Under the pieces are notes generated by a model. That model saw only the letters and a list, made by a program, of their open reading frames with translations, did no database searches and was not told the DNA's origin. Shown here piece after piece: positions 44,276-53,537 of a stretch of 64,000 bases of DNA; positions within the stretch are counted from its first letter, which is position 1, and the number at the start of each line of letters is the position of its first letter. The stretch is from Desulfonema magnum (lineage in GTDB: Bacteria; Desulfobacterota; Desulfobacteria; Desulfobacterales; 4be13): contig NZ_CP061800.1 in the NCBI RefSeq assembly GCF_017377395.1, forward strand, positions 5,849,633 to 5,913,632, given 5' to 3'. A program made the position numbers and the translations under genes.

Positions 44276-45115
44276 CTCGATGTTCAAATTTTTTTTGTCA
44301 TTCCTGCGAAAGCAGGAATCCACTGCCTCCGGATTCGTAAAATCTGTGAAAAATGGATTCCTGTTTTCGCAGGAATGACAAAGTTTTTGTTCGAATCTTG
44401 TCAGAAAACTTGGACATGGATTCCTGCTTTCGCAGGAATGACAAAGTTTTTGTTCGAATCTTGTCAGAAAACTTGGACATGGATTCCTGCTTTCGCAGGA
44501 ATGACAAAGTTTTTGTTCGAATCTTGTCAGAAAACTTGGACATGGATTCCTGCTTTCGCAGGAATGACAAAGTTTTTGTTCGAATCTTGTCAGAAAACTT
44601 GGACATGGATTCCTGCTTTCGCAGGAATGACAAAGTTTTTGTTCGAATCTTGTCAGAAAACTTGGACATGGATTCCTGCTTTCGCAGGAATGACAAAGTT
44701 TTTGTTCGAATCTTGTCAGAAAACTTGGACATGGATTCCTGCTTTCGCAGGAATGACAAGTTTTTGTTCGAATCTTGTCAGAAAACTTGGACATGGATTC
44801 CTGCTTTCGCAGGAATGACAAAGTTTTTGTTCGAATCTTGTCAGAAAACTTGGACATGGATTCCTGCTTTCGCAGGAATGACAAAGTTTTTGTTCGAATC
44901 TTGTCAGAAAACTTGGACATGGATTCCTGCTTTCGCAGGAATGACAAAGTTTTTGTTCGAATCTTGTCAGAAAACTTGGACATGGATTCCTGCTTTCGCA
45001 GGAATGACAAAGTTTTTGTTCGAATCTTGTCAGAAAACTTGGACATGGATTCCTGCTTTCGCAGGAATGACAAAGTTTTTGTTCGAATCTTGTCAGAAAA
45101 CTTGGACATGGAATT
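44276..45115. repeat. 63-bp tandem array, 12 units
   Basis: After a start piece ACTCGATGTTCAAATTTTTT with one TTCCTGCGAAAGCAGGAATC, twelve units of 63 bases begin with ATGGATTCCTG at 44353 and repeat to 45107; the seventh lacks one A. Each holds the palindrome TTCCTGCTTTCGCAGGAA and TTGTTCGAATCTTGTCAG. Since 63 is divisible by three, several long frames appear on both strands; they encode the same 21 residues over and over and are not genes. Confidence 0.95.
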
Positions 45116-45213
45116 TTAGCTACAGGGATTGCCTATAAGAAAGGGATTTAATCCTCTTTTTATAATCCCAATGCTATTGACTTAGGAGTAAGCGGGTTTT
45201 CCGATATTTTCTT

Positions 45214-45268
45214 CGGAGTGCGAAAAATGCTTTTTCGCAGGCGCAAAAATAAAATTTTTGCACTCCGG
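45214..45268. repeat. CCGGAGTGC-family palindrome
   Basis: CGGAGTGCGAAAAATG at the left and AAATTTTTGCACTCCGG at the right; with the 63-bp array it fills the gap 44220-45350. Confidence 0.65.
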
Positions 45269-45350
45269 ATTTGTTCGGAATTACCCGAGTCAACAGCATT
45301 GTCTTATAAACCCCTTGTTATACAAAATCCCCGTAGCGAAAAAAAATGAA

Positions 45351-46100
45351 TTACTTCAGATAATTCTCAAAAAGGCTGACAATTCCTTCAACCAGTTCTT
45401 TCTTCCAGGGAATTTCAAGGCTTTCCTGATTGGCAATCAGACAGCCTTCGGATTCTGATGCGCCCAGCACTTCCAGCGTGTCAATGATCTTGAGATTATT
45501 TTTCCGTAATGTGTTCCCGGTTTCGGTATTTTCCACGATCATGTCGCAGTCTTCGGGAATCAGCGATTCTGTGGCACCGTAAGTCATAATGACCCTGTAG
45601 GGATGAAGATTCTTTTTCTGAGCGTAGCTGTCCGCAAGATATACATATTCTGATGCGATTTTGAGATATTCTCCCCCTGATCTGGAGCGAAAGGATTCAA
45701 TAAAATCAGGCAGATTATCTCCGTCATCCTGATGGACCGCAGCCACAATCCTGACCTTTCCGAATCCCATCCTGAGCTTTTCAATGACCGGACTTTTGGG
45801 AAAACGCTGTCGGTGTTCGGCAAGCCAGTCTGTCCCGGAAATGGCAATGTCAAAATTGCCGTTTGCCACATGAACAGGCATGTCCTGGGGCCGGATGACT
45901 TTGGCGGCAACCCGGTCCGGCTGCTGAATAAGGGTTTTGGCTGTGTCGCTTTCTGTTCTCATCGGGGGCCTGCGATTCAGGTCTGATGTCTCATCATATC
46001 CGTCAAACCCCAGACCGGCTCCTTCTATAAAAGGTAAGACATGTGACATCAGATGGCCATCAGGCAGTGCAAAATTTAACTTATCAGGAATTCCTGTCAT
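45351..46100 (-). CDS. hisG: ATP phosphoribosyltransferase-like protein (HisG family, intact)
   Basis: A 249-residue HisG-type protein, short form. The N-terminus LNFALPDGHLMSHVLPFIEG and the VIRPQDMPVHVANGNFDIAISGTDWL region (68-92) are characteristic, and the PRPP-binding loop ENTETGNTLRKN at 190-201 is intact. In histidine synthesis it would join PRPP to ATP. The ATG at 46100 follows ACGGAG and overlaps the previous gene by 17 bases. It is the third gene of a tight HisZ-HisG-HisG set with no other his genes in view, so its real pathway is open. Confidence 0.88.
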   Translation of the reverse strand: MTGIPDKLNFALPDGHLMSHVLPFIEGAGLGFDGYDETSDLNRRPPMRTESDTAKTLIQQPDRVAAKVIRPQDMPVHVANGNFDIAISGTDWLAEHRQRFPKSPVIEKLRMGFGKVRIVAAVHQDDGDNLPDFIESFRSRSGGEYLKIASEYVYLADSYAQKKNLHPYRVIMTYGATESLIPEDCDMIVENTETGNTLRKNNLKIIDTLEVLGASESEGCLIANQESLEIPWKKELVEGIVSLFENYLK

Positions 46101-46767
46101 TGATGATCTCCGTATCTGAAAAGAAATTAAGTACCGGTGAAAGATCCTTGTCCGCAAAACGCTTACGGTTTACGATCATACTGAGTTCCGATTCAAGCTC
46201 ACAGCTGACGATGTGCAGTCCCATTCCCTCAAGCATGTCTTTGTCATAAGCAGCCAAAAGCACCACATCCGCATGTTCCGGCGGATATCCCTCAACACTT
46301 CCCCAGGCAGAGAATATTTTAAATTTTTTCAGCTTGTTCTGAATGGCGAAATTCTCCGCAAGATTCGGATATTCACTCACAATGGTCACAAAATCCTGTG
46401 CGGTCTGCAAGTCTTCGACAGACTGAAAATCCCCGTTTAAGCCGGTACACGCGTATAAATTTTTTTTGTTTAATCCGAACTGCCTGAACACATGCAGTTT
46501 TGCAGCCCTGTATCTCACAGTATGTTCCTCTATCCAATCCGTACCGCAGAAACCAATATCATAGTTCTCCACGGCCACCTGAATGGCAACATCTTTCTCT
46601 GCCATTATTTTGGCACGCACACGCTCGCCCAGATCTGTCACTTCGGGGCGATAGGTGCGATTTTTGGAATGATATTCTTTTACAGGGAACCTGAGTTTTT
46701 CAAGATATTCTGCCAGCGGCTTCATCGCGTCCCCCTTGGGGAGACAGATACTTATTTCATCTCTCAT
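46084..46767 (-). CDS. HisG-like protein with degenerate PRPP loop
   Basis: A 227-residue paralogue of the next gene: ISICLPKGDAMKPLAEYLEK at the N-terminus and VAIQVAVENYDIGFCGTDWI (60-79) align with HisG. At the PRPP loop, where HisG has E-x-T-x-T-G-x-T-L, it has AAYDKDMLEGMGL (172-184), so it should not bind PRPP in the normal way. It is either a non-catalytic partner of the intact HisG or an enzyme for another substrate. Start at 46767 follows GGAG and lies inside the HisZ-like gene (11-base overlap), indicating translational coupling. Confidence 0.85.
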   Translation of the reverse strand: MRDEISICLPKGDAMKPLAEYLEKLRFPVKEYHSKNRTYRPEVTDLGERVRAKIMAEKDVAIQVAVENYDIGFCGTDWIEEHTVRYRAAKLHVFRQFGLNKKNLYACTGLNGDFQSVEDLQTAQDFVTIVSEYPNLAENFAIQNKLKKFKIFSAWGSVEGYPPEHADVVLLAAYDKDMLEGMGLHIVSCELESELSMIVNRKRFADKDLSPVLNFFSDTEIINDRNS

Positions 46768-48061
46768 TGAATTCTCCAAAGAGGTTCATCAGAAGCGGTT
46801 TACCAATTTTTTGACTGAACAAAATCTGGTATCCGTGGTTAAATCTTTCATTATCAACTTCGATCACCAGACCAAAGCCCTCATATTTTTCCTGTTCCAC
46901 AGGGCTGAATGTGATTTTTGCGACAAAGCCCATCCGGGACAGTTTGTCAGAAAGTATCTGTCCTGTGTTTACATTATATTTTGTGACATTGCTGATATAA
47001 ATACATATATTCTGTCGTTTGTCTGTTAATGCCGTGGTGTGTTCGATGAGCGTGCGGTGTCTTATGATGTTTCTCACATACAGGGCAAATCCCACGGCCG
47101 GCACAGGTTCCGAAAGCTCCTGCAAATCTTCGGTCACCAGCTTCAGCATACTTCCGATCAGATTGTCATAACGGCCCCCCGCGCAGAGAATGTCTTTTTT
47201 GGATTTCCGTGCCGGGGTGGAGAGAATCTGAAACTGAATTCCGGTATAATATTCCAAGTCTCCTAAGAGTGAAAAATCAATCTCATAAGGACATTCCAGG
47301 CGATCTAAAAGTTCGCAGACAGATATGAAATTTTCAAGGGCAGGCCGCACATTTTCATATTTGGGGCCTTCCAGCGTACTTCTCATATTCTTTAAGTAAT
47401 TTGAAGACTTCCCTTTCAATGACAGCAGGGTTTGAAGTTTTTCCCCGTCCTGAACCTTGTCCAGTATCTCCCCGACCTGATCAGCATCATTCTTTCTTAT
47501 GGCGGCAATAAGGTCATCTCTGTCCGTTCTCCACAAAGAAAGCGCGGCAATGAGTTCTTTGATAAGGGCCGGATATGAGATATAAAGATAAGTGTCTTTG
47601 AATCCGATTTCCTGAAACACATCATAAGCCATGTAAATGATTTCAATATCTGATTCAGATTTTGTACTTCCGATATTTTCAACGCCGAACTGCCATCTTT
47701 CCGAAAGTTCATCCCATGAATCAGCCCATTCAAAATGGTTCTCCACATAACAAAGTTTCTGTCTGGCGTTTTCTGTATAAAGATGGTCTCCGTAGAATCG
47801 GGCCACGCAGGTTGTGGAATCGGGTTTGAGGGCCACTCTCTCACCGCTCCAGCCGTCCCAGTCTATGAAGGAGTACATCCGTCTGAGTTTGGTGTCGCTC
47901 AGTGCGCCCAGGGCAGTGAAGATATATAACGGCTCAATGGCTGCGGTCCTGATTTCATCGTAACCAAAGTGACGACAACGGCTGAGAAAAGCGCGCTCAA
48001 GTTTTCGAACACGTAAGATTTCATCAATGGTAAGGTCATTCTTTGAACTTTTATGTTTCAT
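46757..48061 (-). CDS. hisZ: HisZ / histidyl-tRNA synthetase-like regulatory subunit
   Basis: A 434-residue class-II synthetase-fold protein. Motif-2-like region (VENHFEWADSWDELSERWQF, about 106-125), a histidine-site segment LEYYTGIQF (269-277) and AGGRYDNLIG (294-303) are clear, and a C-terminal domain (ICIYISNVTKYNVNTGQILS) resembles an anticodon-binding fold. True HisRS has RGLDYYTG; here it is LGDLEYYTG, as in HisZ-type proteins. With short-form HisG proteins, HisZ gives the hetero-octameric, histidine-sensitive ATP-PRT. AGGAAA precedes the ATG. It leads the three-gene operon. Confidence 0.86.
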   Translation of the reverse strand: MKHKSSKNDLTIDEILRVRKLERAFLSRCRHFGYDEIRTAAIEPLYIFTALGALSDTKLRRMYSFIDWDGWSGERVALKPDSTTCVARFYGDHLYTENARQKLCYVENHFEWADSWDELSERWQFGVENIGSTKSESDIEIIYMAYDVFQEIGFKDTYLYISYPALIKELIAALSLWRTDRDDLIAAIRKNDADQVGEILDKVQDGEKLQTLLSLKGKSSNYLKNMRSTLEGPKYENVRPALENFISVCELLDRLECPYEIDFSLLGDLEYYTGIQFQILSTPARKSKKDILCAGGRYDNLIGSMLKLVTEDLQELSEPVPAVGFALYVRNIIRHRTLIEHTTALTDKRQNICIYISNVTKYNVNTGQILSDKLSRMGFVAKITFSPVEQEKYEGFGLVIEVDNERFNHGYQILFSQKIGKPLLMNLFGEFNER

Positions 48062-48138
48062 TTTATATTTCCTAAATATGGTCTTCCGAATTTGAAACCT
48101 GATATTTTGAGACTGAGATTATCTTTTTACCAAAATTG

Positions 48139-48164
48139 CAGGGGCGGTTTGGCAACCGCCCCTG
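48139..48164. repeat. GGGGCGGTT hairpin
   Basis: CAGGGGCGGTT (48139-48149) and AACCGCCCCTG (48154-48164) form a perfect hairpin of a type seen in many genomes. Confidence 0.7.
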
Positions 48165-48315
48165 TATGAATAAACTTTTGTGGATGTTTAAAGACAATCA
48201 CAGTCCATTTTGGCATATTGAATGATTCCCTTATCATTATCCTGTTATTCCGTCAAGAGGGAAAAAATTCTGATTCTCCCCTATAAGGATTTTATATAAT
48301 TCGGTGTTCAGGTTT

Positions 48316-48451
48316 TTCTGATTATGGCGACGGATTTAGGGAAGGGCAGGCCAGGCCCTGTAAGTGCGGCATGTTTGTAATAAATCATGCGAATATGCGG
48401 CCCCGACGCGAGGCTTTGCTGGCCCTCTCCTAAATCCGTTATAATCAGAAA
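48316..48451. repeat. CTGATTATAACGGATTTAGG palindromic element, copy 1
   Basis: Inverted ends TTTCTGATTATGGCGACGGA and CCTAAATCCGTTATAATCAG bound about 136 bases with GGCAGGCCAGGCCC inside. A longer copy is at 57911-58078 and a half copy near 60715-60746. Confidence 0.75.
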
Positions 48452-49014
48452 TTTTTTTTTCTGCTAACTGAATTTGTTGTTAATTTTTAAGCCGGATTTT
48501 TGTGTTAAAATAATTAAATTCAATAAATTATATTTTAAGCGTTTGAAAGAGAAATATTGACGCCCTGTTTTTTAAGTTTTTGAAAATATTGTTTTTATTT
48601 GGTCAGATATAAAGAAGTCTGAATATTGGCTATAAACATGTCGCCCCCGCTCTGACGGACGGGGTTTGCAACCCATATCCATCAGGCTAAAAAATAAAAA
48701 GCAATTAACATCTTGACTTTTATAAGATTTATTCTTAAAGATAAGCCAGCCGGATTGCTCAGGACTTAGGTATCCGGACAGAAGTTTTTGCACATCCGCA
48801 TATAATCAGAGATCATGGCAGATCATCTGATCTCTTAAAATAAAATGTGTAAAAAGTTACTTGTCTCATTCAAAGGTTCCGGCGGAAATACCTCCGAATC
48901 CACTCAGAATGTAATCTGACTTATGCAATAAAACAGCTGGATTAACCGGACGGGGTTGCACGGCTAAGGAAAGGTTTTCTGCGTGATCAGATAAAATTTC
49001 CCGGGCAAAATTTT

Positions 49015-49042
49015 CCGGACGGGGGTTGCAAACCCCGTCCGG
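49015..49042. repeat. CCGGACGGGG hairpin
   Basis: CCGGACGGGG (49015-49024) and CCCCGTCCGG (49033-49042). Variants at 48946 and 48648 nearby. The 48062-49318 gap shows no gene; it is filled by these elements. Confidence 0.65.
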
Positions 49043-49137
49043 CTGAGACTAAGGTTTTCACGATGAATCTTGTTAATCTCGTTTTCACGCTTTGTGTGAA
49101 CGAGAGCGGGTGTTAATTTTTCATTTACTTAGGGAAC

Positions 49138-49285
49138 TTTCAACAAATAAAATACCCTGATTTCCTGACATGTAGGGTGGGTGGAGCGAAGCGCAACCCA
49201 CCGGCATCTGACAAACGGTGGGTTGCGCTTCGCTCCACCCACCCTACATTTTCTACATTTTCGGGTATTTTATTTGTTGGAAAAT
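49138..49285. mobile_element. 148-bp near-perfect palindrome (GGTGGG element)
   Basis: Inner arms of 34 bases (49170-49203 and 49216-49249; GTAGGGTGGGTGGAGCGAAG...) and outer arms TTCAACAAATAAAATACCC and GGGTATTTTATTTGTTGGAA are both inverted. A partial copy lies at 54630-54690 and the core recurs in the array at 40163. It ends 33 bases before the ABC ATPase start. Confidence 0.75.
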
Positions 49286-49318
49286 CTTTTATAATTCTGG
49301 GCAGCCTTGGAGAAATCA

Positions 49319-50014
49319 GTGCTTATTGAGTTCAAAGACATCAGTTTTCAATATCGCGACACCGATACCTGTGTTTTCAAAGATATTACCTGTCAGATAT
49401 CCGGTCCCGGGTTTCACAGTTTGTTCGGGCCATCAGGTGTTGGAAAAACAACCCTTGCAAAAATGCTTGCCAGGAGCGTCAACGGATTTTCAGGTGAAAT
49501 TATGGTTCAACAGATAGACAATATTCTTTATTCTTATAACTTGGAAAGGATTCCCGGATGGGCCTGTGTGGGAGAGCATCTCACGGAGATAACGCGGGCT
49601 TCGGGGGAGGAAAACAGACGTGATGAGCTGATTAAATCTTTCGGCCTTCGGGGATGTCTGGACTCACGATTCTCCCGGCTTTCTATGGGACAGCAGAACC
49701 GTGTCAATCTGGCGCGGTATCTTTTGCAGGAGTTTGATCTCCTGATCATGGATGAAAGCCTTGCCAATGTGGATGAAATCACCAAAGAGAAAATTATACT
49801 GAAAATTAAAGCCATGTTCCCTGGAAAATGTTTTTTATACATATCACATAACCTCGCGGAAGTCGCCAAGTTCTGCAAACAGATTCTTGTGCTTCGCGAC
49901 TCAGCAAAAACCCCTCAGATGATTTCCATAGACGGACAGAATCATATGAAAGGAAAGCCTTTGGATAAAAAATTCCTTGAACGCAGCATGCTGGAGATTG
50001 TCCATGCTTCATAG
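49319..50014 (+). CDS. ABC transporter ATP-binding protein (NMT1-type uptake system)
   Basis: A 231-residue ATPase. Walker A GPSGVGKTTLAKML near 38, signature LSMGQQNRVNLARYLL near 122, Walker B DLLIMDES near 142, H-loop YISHNL. GTG at 49319 with GGAG six bases before it is preferred over TTG at 49307. It overlaps the permease gene by 11 bases and is part of a three-gene importer. Confidence 0.9.
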   Translation: MLIEFKDISFQYRDTDTCVFKDITCQISGPGFHSLFGPSGVGKTTLAKMLARSVNGFSGEIMVQQIDNILYSYNLERIPGWACVGEHLTEITRASGEENRRDELIKSFGLRGCLDSRFSRLSMGQQNRVNLARYLLQEFDLLIMDESLANVDEITKEKIILKIKAMFPGKCFLYISHNLAEVAKFCKQILVLRDSAKTPQMISIDGQNHMKGKPLDKKFLERSMLEIVHAS

Positions 50015-50753
50015 ACGTATCCTTCAATTCCTGCTTATCTATGTTCTGGGGCTGACTTCCTTACTCTTCATAAAATATGTTTTGAAGCTTTCAGACTATG
50101 TGATTCCCGGGCCCCAGGGGCTGAGCCATACGGTTTCCTGCGTGTTTGTCAAATATTTTTTTGATGTGATGAACACCCTCTCTGTCGCTGTTATCGGACA
50201 TATTATATCTGTCTGCCTGGCAACCATTGTGGGGATTATCGGCAGGCTTAACAGCTGGGCAGGCTCATTTGTCAAAGTCGCGGCTTATAATATTCAGGCA
50301 TATCCCATTGTCGCGGTCGCGCCCATCATTTTTATTCTTATGGGAGACGGTATCTCTTCCAGACTTCTGATCGCGGCTGTGATCTGCTATTTTCCCCTGC
50401 TGCTCTCCTTTATCGGCATCCTGTCCGAACCAGTGAGGGATATAGAGCATTTTTACGAAGTCACAGGAAGAATGAGCTGGCGGTTGCAGGTGAAAATTCG
50501 TGTGTTTGAGAATATGAACAAGCTCGCCACGGTCATTGTGGGAAGTGCCACTCTTGCCATGGTGGGAACCATTGTGGCCGAGTTTATCGCGGCAGACTCG
50601 GGTATCGGATACAGTATCCGCATCGCGCTTTACCAGAGTGATCTTTCAAAGGTGCTTGTGGCGCTTTTTCTCATAGGCATATGCACCTCGCTCTGGCTGA
50701 CCTGCCTGGAACGGATAGGGTATCTTATCCAAAATCATTTTAGAAAGGGATGA
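50004..50753 (+). CDS. ABC transporter permease (SsuC/ThiX-like)
   Basis: A 249-residue inner-membrane protein with about six helices. The cytoplasmic coupling loop FYEVTGRMSWRLQVKIRVFE is where the EAA motif sits in the taurine/nitrate/thiamin-precursor type permeases, followed by GTIVAEFIAADSGIGYSIRI, typical of that group. ATG at 50004 lies within the last codons of the ATPase gene. Confidence 0.9.
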   Translation: MLHRRILQFLLIYVLGLTSLLFIKYVLKLSDYVIPGPQGLSHTVSCVFVKYFFDVMNTLSVAVIGHIISVCLATIVGIIGRLNSWAGSFVKVAAYNIQAYPIVAVAPIIFILMGDGISSRLLIAAVICYFPLLLSFIGILSEPVRDIEHFYEVTGRMSWRLQVKIRVFENMNKLATVIVGSATLAMVGTIVAEFIAADSGIGYSIRIALYQSDLSKVLVALFLIGICTSLWLTCLERIGYLIQNHFRKG

Positions 50754-50757
50754 CAAT

Positions 50758-51762
50758 ATGTGTAAACACATTCAAAAACTCTGCTTTATCGCGGCTGTGA
50801 CGGCTACCGTCATTGTGACGGGCGCGTGTGACAAAAAGACCGGGGATTCCGGAAAAGAGGTGACATATCGGCTTAAATGGCTTTTCAATGCCAGCGTGGC
50901 AGGGGATATTTATGCGGATGTAAACGGATTCTTCGCGGAACAGGGGCTTGATGTGACAATAAAGCCGGGAGGTCCGGAGCGGGACGCCATTAAAGAACTG
51001 GAACTTGGCCGGAGTCAGTTTGGCACGGCATCCGCGGATCAGGTCATCAGGGCAGTTTCCAAAGGGGCTTCTGTGGTGGTAATTGCCCAACTGTTTCAGA
51101 CCAATTCCCTTCAGTGGATTTACAGACCTGATAAAACCCGGGTGGACACGCCTGAAGACCTGAGAGGCAAAACCATCGGCATCACCTACGGCGGCAATGA
51201 CGAAGCCATCATGCGGGCAGTTTTGGCAAAATACAATATCATGGAAAATGAGGTGCAATTATTCAGTGTTCACTATGATTATACACCGTTTTACGAGGGG
51301 AAAGTGGATATTTGGCCGGTTTATCGGAATACCCAGGGAATTTTTATCAGTGAAAAACTCAGTGAGGCAGCAGAACGAACCGCGTTTTTTGACCCTGATA
51401 TGGCAGGTGTCCGCTTTGTCGCCAACTCGGTCATCACCACAGAACAGATGATAAAGGAAGATCCTCAGACTGTTCGGAAATTCGTAACTGCGTTGCTCCG
51501 GGGCTGGCAGAAGAGCCTTGATCCGAAAAATGAGGAAAAAGCTGTGGCGGCCATTCACCAGTTTGACAAGGACACGTCCATTGAAACCGTAAGAAAACAG
51601 CTTTCCGTGACAAAGCGGTTTATAAAACCGTCACCGGAAACGGAGATCGGAAAAATTGACGCGGACGCGTGGAAACAGACCGAAAATATCATGCTGGAGC
51701 AGAACCTGATTCCCGGGCCTGTCAATGTGGAAAAGATTCTCAAGCCTTTTTACAATCTCTGA
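50758..51762 (+). CDS. NMT1/THI5-like substrate-binding lipoprotein
   Basis: A 334-residue binding protein. It has a lipoprotein signal (IAAVTATVIVTGAC, lipobox TGAC near 24), so it is anchored outside the inner membrane. The start of the mature part (YRLKWLFNASVAGDIYADVN then GFFAEQGLDVTIKPGG) and TPEDLRGKTIGITYGGNDE are those of the NMT1/THI5 family that bind pyrimidine thiamin precursors, but also nitrate, sulfonates and other small molecules. No TPP riboswitch precedes this operon, so the ligand is open. Confidence 0.88.
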   Translation: MCKHIQKLCFIAAVTATVIVTGACDKKTGDSGKEVTYRLKWLFNASVAGDIYADVNGFFAEQGLDVTIKPGGPERDAIKELELGRSQFGTASADQVIRAVSKGASVVVIAQLFQTNSLQWIYRPDKTRVDTPEDLRGKTIGITYGGNDEAIMRAVLAKYNIMENEVQLFSVHYDYTPFYEGKVDIWPVYRNTQGIFISEKLSEAAERTAFFDPDMAGVRFVANSVITTEQMIKEDPQTVRKFVTALLRGWQKSLDPKNEEKAVAAIHQFDKDTSIETVRKQLSVTKRFIKPSPETEIGKIDADAWKQTENIMLEQNLIPGPVNVEKILKPFYNL

Positions 51763-51837
51763 AAGGGTGTTTGAAAAGTCCCAGGAAAATGGCATATTTA
51801 CTTCAAAAAACTCCGGACAGGGTTGCTTGCAAACTCC

Positions 51838-51880
51838 GTCCAACAAACTGTTGGGTTTCGTTCCTCAACCCAACCTACGA
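51838..51880. repeat. GTTGGGTTTCGTTCC hairpin repeat
   Basis: CAACAAACTGTTGGGTTTCG then TTCCTCAACCCAACCTACG is a hairpin repeat type common in bacterial genomes; no coding role. Confidence 0.65.
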
Positions 51881-51981
51881 AGCTACATGGATTAGGGAGG
51901 GATAAGCAGGGATTCTGGCCTTTGCTGCATACAATCCCTGCTTATCGCTCATCCGTGCAGAGATGGCCCCTGAACCACGGA

Positions 51982-52133
51982 AGTAAGTATCCGACCAAAA
52001 GTTTTTTATACATCCTTTTCCGAACCGCGGAGAAACCCGGCTTTTTCCATTACGGGCGCCAGGTCATTCTGGTAAAAAAAGCCGGGTTTCTTCCCCGGGA
52101 AAAATATCAAAAACTTATGGTTAGGTACTTATC
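51982..52133. mobile_element. GTAAGTACC palindromic MITE-like element, copy 2
   Basis: AGTAAGTATCCGACCAAAAG at the left, AAAAACTTATGGTTAGGTAC at the right, with an AGAAACCCGGCTTTTT / AAAAAGCCGGGTTTCT core. Same build as 26006-26154. The gap 51763-52264 has no gene. Confidence 0.65.
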
Positions 52134-52264
52134 ACAGATTTTTCTGATTTCTCTGATTGAAAAAAATCAGAACAATCCGTATAATCCGTGGTTCGGAACC
52201 ACAACAAAAAAGCAGGCTGAAACCAGCTACAGCGGGGTTTACCCACCCTGTATGCCTGGCATGG

Positions 52265-53002
52265 CTAATATCTGCTTTCAATTTCCTGATACACTCCTTC
52301 TTGTTTTAGCTGGCGCAATATCTGGCTGAACTGTCTGGCCAAGGCCTCTCCTTCCGGTCCCAGGGATTTCTTAGAAAAGGCCACATAATCCGGATCTTCA
52401 GATAAAACATAAACGATCTCAAAAGGCTCTTTAAATCCGAGGTCTTTTCTGATCCATTCCAGATTTCCTTGTTCACCTACGGCCAGATCTGTACGCCCTT
52501 TGTAAAATATTTTTATCAGTTGTTTATCACTGTCGCATGCAAATTTTTTCAACCCCTGATATTCGTCAAATTTAGGGCCGTATGAATACTCCCTGACCAC
52601 AGCAAAGGATTTATCTTTCAGATCATCAAGTCCGGATGCTTTTATGCTGCTTCCTTTTCTGGCAATGACAACAGACTGTTCAATATACATGGGTTCCTCT
52701 GAAAAATACATATATCTGAGTCTGTCTTCGGTCTTCTTCGGAACGATAAGGCCATTCAATCTGCCACTTTTCATATATTTTATCGCTCTTGACCAGGGTA
52801 ATATTTTAATATCCGCATCAAATCCCAGACGGTTGCAGATTTCCTGAACAACTTCCACTGCCAGACCTGCAAGTTGTTTATCCTCTTTTACAACTACCAA
52901 CGGGGGCCATTCCATCGTGGCAAAGGTCAGCTTCTCTGCCAGGGCATTCACCGGCAAAAAAAGTAACACAGCCATAAACAAAGACAGGCTCAGTCTTTTC
53001 AA
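52265..53002 (-). CDS. Family 3-like periplasmic solute-binding protein
   Basis: A 245-residue exported protein: signal peptide (SLSLFMAVLLFLPVNALA) cut before EKLTFATM. The fold is that of amino-acid-type binding proteins: WPPLVVVKEDKQLAGLAVEV, GRLNGLIVPKKTEDRLRYMY and LKDKSFAVVREYSYG. No permease lies next to it; such single proteins often give ligand to a sensor or a distant transporter. Upstream is a 307-bp inserted element with three CTACAAATTTTGTAG palindromes. Confidence 0.88.
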   Translation of the reverse strand: MKRLSLSLFMAVLLFLPVNALAEKLTFATMEWPPLVVVKEDKQLAGLAVEVVQEICNRLGFDADIKILPWSRAIKYMKSGRLNGLIVPKKTEDRLRYMYFSEEPMYIEQSVVIARKGSSIKASGLDDLKDKSFAVVREYSYGPKFDEYQGLKKFACDSDKQLIKIFYKGRTDLAVGEQGNLEWIRKDLGFKEPFEIVYVLSEDPDYVAFSKKSLGPEGEALARQFSQILRQLKQEGVYQEIESRY

Positions 53003-53116
53003 AATGTCACTCTCCTTTAACTGTTTAAAATTTGATTAATTATATTAATATCTTTCGGCCATAAGCAGGTGATATGCTGTGTTTCCGAGTCCTGAAGGGA
53101 GGGCATATTTGAGTAC

Positions 53117-53181
53117 AGAGAAACCCGGCTTTTTTCAGCAGGGAAAGGTGCCCCGCTCGGGGAAAAAGCCGGGTTTCTTCC
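53117..53181. repeat. AAACCCGG-type palindromic element
   Basis: AGAGAAACCCGGCTTTTTTC at 53117 and AAAAAGCCGGGTTTCTTCC ending 53181 are inverted. It lies in the leader of the solute-binding gene. Confidence 0.65.
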
Positions 53182-53228
53182 CGCATCGCAGGTTTTTGTC
53201 CTATACACAGGTTTTGCTTTCATTATTC

Positions 53229-53535
53229 GGCATCCTTCATATTTGCCCAAAAGTACTTTACACTTTTGGTGATTTGAAAAAAAGTCCATTTTTTTTCAAT
53301 CTACAAATTTTGTAGCTAAATAAAAGTAATATTTACAAATAGATATTGTAAAATCTACAAATTTTGTAGTTTTTTACACACTTCAAACATGATTAGCTAA
53401 AATTAACTACAAAATTTGTAGTTTTTTTTGTAATAGGTTGTTTATATTATAAAAATAATCAAAATTATCATGAATTAAAAAAAACATAAAAAATTCATTT
53501 TAGCTGAAAGTGTAAACTACTAAATGAAGGATGCC
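53229..53535. mobile_element. 307-bp MITE with 8-base target duplication
   Basis: Both ends are GGCATCCTTCAT (53229-53240) and its inverse ATGAAGGATGCC (53524-53535), followed inward by related TTTACACTTT / AAAGTGTAAA. CATTATTC stands immediately outside at 53221-53228 and 53536-53543: an 8-base target duplication. The insert is very AT-rich, has no gene and carries CTACAAATTTTGTAG palindromes at 53301-53315, 53355-53369 and (as CTACAAAATTTGTAG) 53407-53421. Confidence 0.8.
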
Positions 53536-53537
53536 CA

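Noticed and set aside
44273..45138. Frames of up to 278 codons on both strands in the 63-bp array
   Set aside because: The unit length is a multiple of three, so one stop-free unit gives a long frame; the product is 21 residues repeated, on both strands.
49307..49318. TTG start for the ABC ATPase
   Set aside because: The GGAG stretch overlaps this codon; it is correctly spaced only for GTG at 49319.
51823..52329. 168-codon plus-strand frame
   Set aside because: Runs through two repeat elements and into the antisense of a solute-binding gene; no ribosome site.
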